Source: Deinococcus betulae (GTDB lineage: Bacteria; Deinococcota; Deinococci; Deinococcales; Deinococcaceae). Taken from it: a stretch of 64,000 bases of DNA. Position 1 is the first letter of the stretch. Each line of letters opens with the position of its first letter. Positions 53,606 to 64,000 of this stretch are shown piece after piece. Below the pieces are notes generated by a model. It did no database searches. It was not told the DNA's origin and was given only the letters and a program-made list of their open reading frames with translations. The stretch is taken from positions 62,001 through 126,000 of the forward strand of contig NZ_JAIQXU010000010.1 in the NCBI RefSeq assembly GCF_020166395.1. Direction: 5' to 3'. Both the position numbers and the translations under genes were made by a program.

Positions 53606-54345
53606 GTGCGCGCCTCGGCCTGCCGGTCCAGAAAAGCACGCAGGAGCCCGTTAAAAGCCCTGGGGGCATCCACCATCACCACATGCCCGGCGCGCGGAAT
53701 GACTTCAAGCTGCGAGCCTGGCAACGCCTCGTGCAGCAGTTGTCCCAGCGCCAACGGCACCAACACATCGCGCTCGCCCCAGATAATCAGGGTGCGCGCC
53801 CGGATGCCCGGCAGGCTGTCCTGCACGGAGTCTTTGAGGAGGTCCACAGCGTTGCGCCAGAGGTTCAGCGGCCCGGCGAGCGCCGCGTCCCGCAAGATGG
53901 TGGGCAAAAAGCGGCGGTCTCCCACCAGCGCCGCGCGGGGCAGGTGCAGTGCCGCACGGTAAGCGTTGGCGCGCAGTAGGCCGCTGGCACACACCAGCAC
54001 CAGTCCAGTAACCCGTTCGGCGCAGCGTGAGGCGACGTGCATGCTGATGTGCCCCCCCATCGAATGCCCAACAAGCGTCACGTCCTCTAAGCCCGCGTCT
54101 TCTATCCACTCGGCAATCAGGGTGGCCGCTGCCCGCACACCCAGCGCCCGCTGGCGCCACGCCCGGCCATACCCGCTGAGTTCCAAGGTGTACACGCAGT
54201 GGTCCTTGTGAAGATCGGCCACATTGAACCGCCACCACCGCCGCGAGCCACTGAGCCCGTGAATAAAAATCACGCTGCGGTGTCCGGTGCCGGTTTGCTC
54301 GACGTGCAGGGTCGCGCCGCCACGCTGAAAAATGGTCGCCGCCAT
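53602..54345 (-). CDS. Alpha/beta hydrolase
   Basis: 247 residues. FIHGLSGSRRWW, VGHSMGGHISMHVA (nucleophile Ser), LIIWGERDVLVPLALG (acid) and PRAGHVVMVDAPRAF (His) are in order, with a cap at ~135-180. First gene of a coupled pair with the hydrolase at 52859-53605. Leaderless: TATGCT (+ strand 54352-54357) lies 6 nt upstream of the ATG. Palindromic repeat copy D lies 75 bp upstream. Substrate unknown; class resembles meta-cleavage or thioester-type hydrolases. Confidence 0.84.
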   Translation of the reverse strand: MAATIFQRGGATLHVEQTGTGHRSVIFIHGLSGSRRWWRFNVADLHKDHCVYTLELSGYGRAWRQRALGVRAAATLIAEWIEDAGLEDVTLVGHSMGGHISMHVASRCAERVTGLVLVCASGLLRANAYRAALHLPRAALVGDRRFLPTILRDAALAGPLNLWRNAVDLLKDSVQDSLPGIRARTLIIWGERDVLVPLALGQLLHEALPGSQLEVIPRAGHVVMVDAPRAFNGLLRAFLDRQAEART

Positions 54346-54420
54346 CGGTGCAGCATAGGGGAAGGGGGCGCACTGGCGTCCTTACAGAGTCTGAATGTGG
54401 AAGATATGGGAGGTGATTCT

Positions 54421-54459
54421 AGTGAATAGATTCACGATGTAGCTACATCGTGAATCTAT
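54421..54459. repeat. Dispersed palindromic repeat, copy D (34-bp perfect palindrome)
   Basis: Positions 54426-54459 are a perfect 17+17 palindrome centred on GTAGCTAC, with ATTCACGAT and ATCGTGAAT as inner arms, preceded by AGTGA at 54421. It lies 21 nt past the pdxT hairpin (- strand) and upstream of a hydrolase gene. Confidence 0.75.
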
Positions 54460-54479
54460 GGTTTACTCATCGAGATAGT

Positions 54480-54516
54480 TTTGTCTGGAGAGACTATGCT
54501 TCTCTCTCCAGACAAA
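54480..54516. terminator. Hairpin downstream of pdxT
   Basis: TTTGTCTGGAGAGA (54480-54493) and TCTCTCCAGACAAA (54503-54516) form a perfect 14-bp stem with a 9-nt loop, 9 nt past the pdxT stop on the - strand. Confidence 0.65.
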
Positions 54517-54525
54517 GTCGTTTCG

Positions 54526-55131
54526 TCAGTTAGCGACAGGCTCTGTTAGACCATCGACAAACAGTTCGTGCAGGCGCAGGTCACCGGTCAGCTCGGGGTG
54601 AAAGGCCGTCGCCAAGAGAGTGCCCTGGCGCACCGCCACCGTCTGCCCTTCATAGGTGGACAGCCGTTCGACCCCCGCCCCTGTCCGGGCGAAGGCCGGC
54701 GCACGGATGAAGACGGCTGGCAGCGGGGCCTCCAGGCCACTCACCCGCACTTCAGTCGTGAAGGAATCAATCTGCCGGCCAAAGGCGTTGCGCTGCACCG
54801 TCACGTCCAGCAGGGCCAGGCTGTCCTGATGACCAAACTGCGGCGGCGCGCCCTGCACCTCACGGGCCAGCAGAATGGCGCCCGCGCAGGTGCCCCACAG
54901 ATGACCACCGGCCGCATGAAAGTCACGCACCGGCCCCCATAGACGGTATTCGGTCATCAGGCGGGCCATGGTGGTGCTTTCGCCGCCCGGCAGAATCAGC
55001 CCGCGCAGACCTGCCAGGTCGCCCGGCAGGCGCACCTCGGTCACCTGAGCGCCCAGGGCTTCTAGGCGCTGACGGTGTTCGCGGTAAGCACCCTGAAGGG
55101 CCAGCACGCCAATGCGGGGACCAGCGGACAC
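54526..55131 (-). CDS. pdxT: Pyridoxal 5'-phosphate synthase glutaminase subunit
   Basis: 201 residues, class I glutamine amidotransferase delivering ammonia to PdxS. LPGGESTTMARL, LWGTCAGAILLA (nucleophile Cys), RNAFGRQIDSF and TAFHPELTGD (His-x-Glu) are the family hallmarks. GTG start at 55129-55131, 2 nt after the pdxS stop, so the subunits are coupled. Expected 12+12 complex with PdxS. Ends at a 14-bp hairpin. Confidence 0.96.
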   Translation of the reverse strand: MSAGPRIGVLALQGAYREHRQRLEALGAQVTEVRLPGDLAGLRGLILPGGESTTMARLMTEYRLWGPVRDFHAAGGHLWGTCAGAILLAREVQGAPPQFGHQDSLALLDVTVQRNAFGRQIDSFTTEVRVSGLEAPLPAVFIRAPAFARTGAGVERLSTYEGQTVAVRQGTLLATAFHPELTGDLRLHELFVDGLTEPVAN

Positions 55132-55133
55132 GC

Positions 55134-56024
<891 letters not shown>

Positions 56025-56044
56025 GGAGGCACGATAAAGAAAAA

Positions 56045-56089
56045 CTGACCCCACGAGTAGGGTCAATTGGGCAGAGCACATGGGGTCAG
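56045..56089. terminator. Inverted repeats between response regulator and pdxS
   Basis: CTGACCCCA (56045-56053) pairs with TGGGGTCAG (56081-56089). The inner TGACCC (56046-56051) can instead pair with GGGTCA (56060-56065). The outer arm includes the stop codon of the response-regulator gene, so it probably ends that - strand operon just upstream of the pdxS promoter. Confidence 0.45.
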
Positions 56090-56499
56090 AATTCAGTTGT
56101 CCTGCCCAGTGGGCCAGCGGCGTGGGCCCGCCGGATGGCCTCTACGAGTTGCGAGGGCCGGAACGGTTTCAGAAGGTAGTGGTCCAGCAACCGGGGGTTC
56201 AGGGTTGGCGGCGGGGTCGGATGGGCCAGTCCTGATAAGAAGACCACGGGAGGCAAGGCAGAGCCCAGATGCAAAGCCATGCGCTCGACCGTCTCGAAGC
56301 CGTCCCAGGGGGTCATGAGCACGTCCAGCACCAGCACGTCAAAGGTCGCGCCACTGAGACGCTCCAGAGCAGCTGGGCCACTGGGGGCCGTGGTCACCCG
56401 GAAGCCCTGCAGGCTGAGGGTCAGGTCCAGCAGTTCCAGAATCTGCTCCTCGTCGTCCACGACAAGCAGATGCAGAGCCGCTGGCGCGGGATCGGTCAT
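56086..56499 (-). CDS. Single-domain response regulator
   Basis: 137 residues, a free receiver domain. LLVVDDEEQ gives the acidic pair D15/D16, VLVLDVLM the phospho-acceptor D59, FLSG the switch Ser89 and LLKPFRP the conserved Lys111. No output domain. Its ATG overlaps the M23 peptidase stop (ATGA, 56496-56499), so it is last in the talC-rho-M23 run. No kinase is adjacent; the orphan kinase at 27126-29282 is one candidate partner. Confidence 0.88.
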   Translation of the reverse strand: MTDPAPAALHLLVVDDEEQILELLDLTLSLQGFRVTTAPSGPAALERLSGATFDVLVLDVLMTPWDGFETVERMALHLGSALPPVVFLSGLAHPTPPPTLNPRLLDHYLLKPFRPSQLVEAIRRAHAAGPLGRTTEF

Positions 56500-57845
56500 G
56501 GCAGCAGGGCCAGGGGGTCCACGGTCTGACCCGAGAGCCGCACCTCGAAGTGCAGGTGTGGCCCGGTGCAGATGCCGGTGCAGCCGATATAGCCCAGCAG
56601 TTGCCCCTGGGTGACCTGCTGCCCGGCCACCACTGCCGCGCGGCTCATGTGCCCGTAGATCAGCAGGCTGCTGCCGGCGGTGGTGTAGACGTTCAGGCCG
56701 TAGTCGCCGTAGCCGCTTTCGGTCACCGTGCCATCGGCGGCGGCGTAGATAGGCGTGCCGTAGGGGGCGGCCAGGTCAATGCCGCCGTGAAACACCTGAC
56801 GGTGAAACTCGATGTCGCGTTCGGCGTAGCGGCTGGTCAGGCGGTAGCTGCGCATGGGCCAGGCCAGGGTGCGGCTGCCGGTGCCGGCCATCTGGGCGCT
56901 GGCCTGAGGGGTGACCGCCTGCGCACTCGCAGCGGCGCGCGCCCGAGCCTGGGCGGCGGCCTGCGCGGCCTCGTACTGCGCCTGGCGTTCATAGGCCTGA
57001 ATGCGGGCCTGACGCTCAGGGCTGTTTTTCCAGGCTAGGTACTGCTCGTACCTCTCCTGGGCCTCGTAGCGGGCTTCTAAGCGGGCGCGTTCGCGGCCCT
57101 TTTTCCAGGTCAAAAAGCGTTCGTACTGGGCCTGGCGCTGGGCCAGGAGGGCGGCTCGGCGCTCGGCCTCACGCCGCTGGGCCAAGGTCTCGGCAAAGCC
57201 CTCGGCGCGGATGCCCGGCAGCAGCAGGGTGTCACCGACCCGAAGCTCGGTGGGGAGCACGTCGTTAGCCTGGGCGGTGGCCACCAGGTCGGCGCCGTAC
57301 CCGGCAATCAGTGACAGGGCGCTCTGGCCCGGCTTGATGCGCACGAGCAGGCCGCGTGGCCCCGTCGGGATATTCAGAGCTGTACCGGGAATCAGGCGAT
57401 CCAGGCTCGTGCGGTCCAGGTTGACGCCCAGCAGGTCCACCAGGGGCAGGCCAAAGCGCGCCGCCACACCAGCCAGCGTGTCGCCGGGCCTCACACGGTA
57501 GGTTTCGACCGAGGCGGGCTTGGCTGACGCGCGCTGCGCGGTGACCGGGGCCAGGGCCAACCCCCACACCCGCACGCCGCGAGCGCCCCCCAGGGAGGTC
57601 AGGCGGCTGCGGGCGACGCCGTAACGCCGCGCGAGTTGCGCGGCCGAGGTGCGGCCGTCGGTGACCAGTTGCACCCGGCGCTCGCCGGTGTCGCGCGTCA
57701 GCACCACGTCGGGCGCGTGCACCAAAGGCGGCGGGGCCAGCAGGTGGGCCAGCGGCGAAATGGTCTGGGCAGAAACAGGGGCGGCGAGCAGGAGGCTGCA
57801 CAGGGTGGCCAGTCGCGTCACGCCGCGGGAGCGGATAAGAGACAA
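56496..57845 (-). CDS. LysM and M23 peptidase domain protein (murein hydrolase or activator)
   Basis: 449 residues with signal peptide (LATLCSLLLAAPVSAQ). LysM domains span ~115-159 (YRVRPGDTLAGVAARFGLP) and ~167-210. A helical region ~215-305 contains two tandem copies of a motif (YERFLTWKKGRERAR at 241; YEQYLAWKNSPERQA at 266), then Ala/Gln-rich coil. M23 domain: FHGGIDLAAPYG (H353, D357), YGHMS, GPHLHFEVR (H430, H432), so the zinc site is intact. TTG start with GGAG 7 nt upstream. 30 nt after rho; overlaps the response regulator. Confidence 0.9.
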   Translation of the reverse strand: MSLIRSRGVTRLATLCSLLLAAPVSAQTISPLAHLLAPPPLVHAPDVVLTRDTGERRVQLVTDGRTSAAQLARRYGVARSRLTSLGGARGVRVWGLALAPVTAQRASAKPASVETYRVRPGDTLAGVAARFGLPLVDLLGVNLDRTSLDRLIPGTALNIPTGPRGLLVRIKPGQSALSLIAGYGADLVATAQANDVLPTELRVGDTLLLPGIRAEGFAETLAQRREAERRAALLAQRQAQYERFLTWKKGRERARLEARYEAQERYEQYLAWKNSPERQARIQAYERQAQYEAAQAAAQARARAAASAQAVTPQASAQMAGTGSRTLAWPMRSYRLTSRYAERDIEFHRQVFHGGIDLAAPYGTPIYAAADGTVTESGYGDYGLNVYTTAGSSLLIYGHMSRAAVVAGQQVTQGQLLGYIGCTGICTGPHLHFEVRLSGQTVDPLALLP

Positions 57846-57875
57846 GGGTGAACTCCGAAAAGAAGAGAAAGGCGC

Positions 57876-59890
<2,015 letters not shown>

Positions 59891-60023
59891 AACCGTTCTC
59901 CCTAGAGGCGATTGTATACATTCGCCGCCTCAAAACACATGCGCGAGGTGAGAAAAAGTAGACGCGGGCACCAGGGACGTGTGCGTGGAGCATACCCCAC
60001 GGGCGACGGGCGCGCAGTTCAGA

Positions 60024-60053
60024 TTGACCGCTGCCCCCTGGCGGGCCTACCAT
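60024..60053 (+). promoter_or_regulatory. ileS: Promoter of the ileS leader
   Basis: TTGACC (60024-60029), an 18-bp spacer and TACCAT (60048-60053) form a good sigma-A type promoter. It is followed at 60059-60077 by a CTCACCC/GGGTGAG hairpin at the expected RNA 5' end. Confidence 0.65.
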
Positions 60054-60077
60054 ACAGGCTCACCCCGCGCGGGTGAG

Positions 60078-60345
60078 ACAACGCAGGGCGACCGAGAGGA
60101 CAGTAGGAGCCGCAGGGCAGCGCAAAAGCGAGTCAGGGACGGTGAAAGCCTGACCAGCCAGCCGCAACTTCCGAAGATCACCTCCCGCGCCGGTGGAAGA
60201 AAGGCCCCCTTCAGACGTGGCCGATTAGACCCACCCGGACACCCCCCGGTAGAGGGCCGCAACGAGGCCAGGCGACTGGCGAAGTTGGGTGGTACCACGC
60301 AACGTCCATTTCAGGCGGCGCGTCCCAGCACACACGCTGAGACGT
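60078..60345 (+). ncRNA. T-box riboswitch (Ile-specific) upstream of ileS
   Basis: Stem I begins with GAGGACAGTAGGAG (AG-bulge AGTA at 60102-60105). The distal GGTGAAAGCC lies at 60141-60150. The specifier segment GAAGATCACC contains ATC (60177-60179), an isoleucine codon. The T-box itself, GGGTGGTACCACGC (60287-60300), is flanked by GTTG and CAAC arms of the anti-terminator/anti-sequestrator. Uncharged tRNA-Ile should bind both sites and raise ileS expression. No T-run follows, so control is probably translational, as in actinobacterial ileS T-boxes. A competing ACGTC/GACGT pairing lies just 3'. Confidence 0.9.
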
Positions 60346-60374
60346 GCCGCTTGTTCGTTTGGAGGTGAAGGGCC

Positions 60375-60449
60375 GTGACCATTCAACCCAGCATTCGGAC
60401 GCGGGTGACCCCCGCTCTCCTCTGCCCTGCGCCCCCTCCATTCCCCTGA
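60375..60449 (+). CDS. 24-codon leader ORF in frame with ileS
   Basis: GTG at 60375 follows the strongest Shine-Dalgarno of the region (GGAGGTGAAGG, 60361-60371) with optimal spacing. It encodes VTIQPSIRTRVTPALLCPAP then PPFP and ends in TGA at 60447-60449, 12 nt before the ileS ATG and in the same frame. It has two isoleucine codons in its first seven. It may be a translated leader peptide coupling T-box state to ileS, or a remnant N-terminal extension cut off by a stop codon. Confidence 0.45.
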   Translation: MTIQPSIRTRVTPALLCPAPPPFP

Positions 60450-60461
60450 CCCGGAGCCCCT

Positions 60462-63635
<3,174 letters not shown>

Positions 63636-63642
63636 CGGCAAG

Positions 63643-63689
63643 GAGAGGGGCGCCCAACAAATTGTCTGGGCGCCCCTCTCCGTTTTTTC
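63643..63689 (+). terminator. Intrinsic terminator of ileS
   Basis: GGAGAGGGGCGCCCA (63643-63657) and TGGGCGCCCCTCTCC (63668-63682) form a perfect 15-bp stem with a 10-nt loop, followed by GTTTTTT (63683-63689). The remaining 165 nt to the next gene show nothing notable. Confidence 0.92.
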
Positions 63690-63854
63690 AGAAGCCTATG
63701 GCCACAAACAATTCAAGCCGACTGGGCTCGGAAAGCTCTGAAATGAACTGGTACGAGCACCGCGTGCCAAGCAGCTTCTGACGTTCGTTCAGCAGTGAAA
63801 AGTCGTCCGTCAGGTCTTTTCCACTCACTACTTCCCACTTCCTCCATCCCGTCT

Positions 63855-64000
63855 TCAGGTCAGCGGGACGGCCGAGAAGCCGAAGGTGCCGGGGCCGACG
63901 TGGGCGCCAATCACCGGGCCCATCAGCTGCACGCGGCCCTTTTGCACGTTCAGGCCGCTGGCCATCATGGCGGTGCGCAGGGCGTTGATGCGCGCCGTAT
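63855..64000 (-). CDS. DegV family protein, C-terminal fragment (gene runs off window)
   Basis: The - strand is open from the window edge to TGA at 63855-63857, giving 48 residues: RINALRTAMMASGLN, QLMGPVIGAHVGPGTFGF and a final SAVPLT. The GxVIGxHxGPGxxGxxxxP ending is the signature of DegV fatty-acid-binding proteins, which present fatty acids to the FakA kinase. The start lies outside the window. Too short for an open-frame scan but clear by family ending. Confidence 0.85.
   Translation of the reverse strand, partial: TARINALRTAMMASGLNVQKGRVQLMGPVIGAHVGPGTFGFSAVPLT

Overview
The window is GC-rich bacterial chromosome, and every sign points to the genus Deinococcus. Paired PRC-barrel/DUF2382 proteins, a RecQ with more than one HRDC domain, TerC, an orphan phytochrome-type histidine kinase and the tandem-GNAT proteins fit that genus. 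So does the very frequent leaderless start architecture: a TANNNT -10 box 6-8 nt upstream of ATG/GTG with no Shine-Dalgarno, seen at about 17 genes. About 60 genes are tightly packed on both strands. I see no rRNA, tRNA, CRISPR array, intact insertion sequence or prophage.

Layout. 1-9.9 kb: a truncated GNAT, terC, typA, a GNAT, a membrane protein, recQ, DUF1622, a Cof-type HAD phosphatase and a PhzF protein. 10-17.2 kb: two DUF2382 stress-type proteins, asnS, and the lower-glycolysis run gap-pgk-(tandem GNAT)-tpiA. 17.3-23.3 kb: a TetR gene facing two small membrane proteins across a perfect 20-bp operator, a frameshifted secreted protein, YceI, aspartate kinase and a PAS-HD-GYP protein. 23.3-32.8 kb: GAF-GGDEF-EAL, PAP2, an orphan histidine kinase, an astacin-type lipoprotein protease, and a CGNR regulator divergent from a hydrolase. 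33-41.3 kb: uvrC, a histidine phosphatase, and a muropeptide-recycling cluster (HAD, dipeptidase, NlpC/P60, L-Ala-D/L-Glu epimerase, Gfo/Idh oxidoreductase). 41.5-52.7 kb: a class V aminotransferase, a degenerate SDR, lnt, a Xer-type recombinase, a lipid kinase, a phosphoesterase, and the hisS-aspS pair. 52.8-64 kb: two coupled alpha/beta hydrolases, pdxST, the coupled run talC-rho-M23 peptidase-response regulator, a T-box leader with ileS, and the end of a degV gene.

Several genes form functional groups. gap, pgk and tpiA are consecutive glycolytic enzymes. pdxS and pdxT make PLP. hisS and aspS overlap by 4 nt. The 35.6-40.5 kb cluster would cut and epimerise cell-wall peptides. Two opposing cyclic-di-GMP enzymes, an HD-GYP phosphodiesterase and a GGDEF-EAL protein, sit tail to tail.

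The least explained structures are: (i) a four-copy family of AT-rich palindromes around TTCACGAT/ATCGTGAA in intergenic gaps; (ii) the ileS leader, an Ile-specific T-box whose specifier region carries a perfect 8-nt complement of the downstream Shine-Dalgarno, followed by a 24-codon ORF in frame with ileS; (iii) a dif-like inverted repeat over the -10 box of the xer gene; and (iv) an 11-bp operator-like repeat set between the CGNR regulator and its divergent hydrolase.
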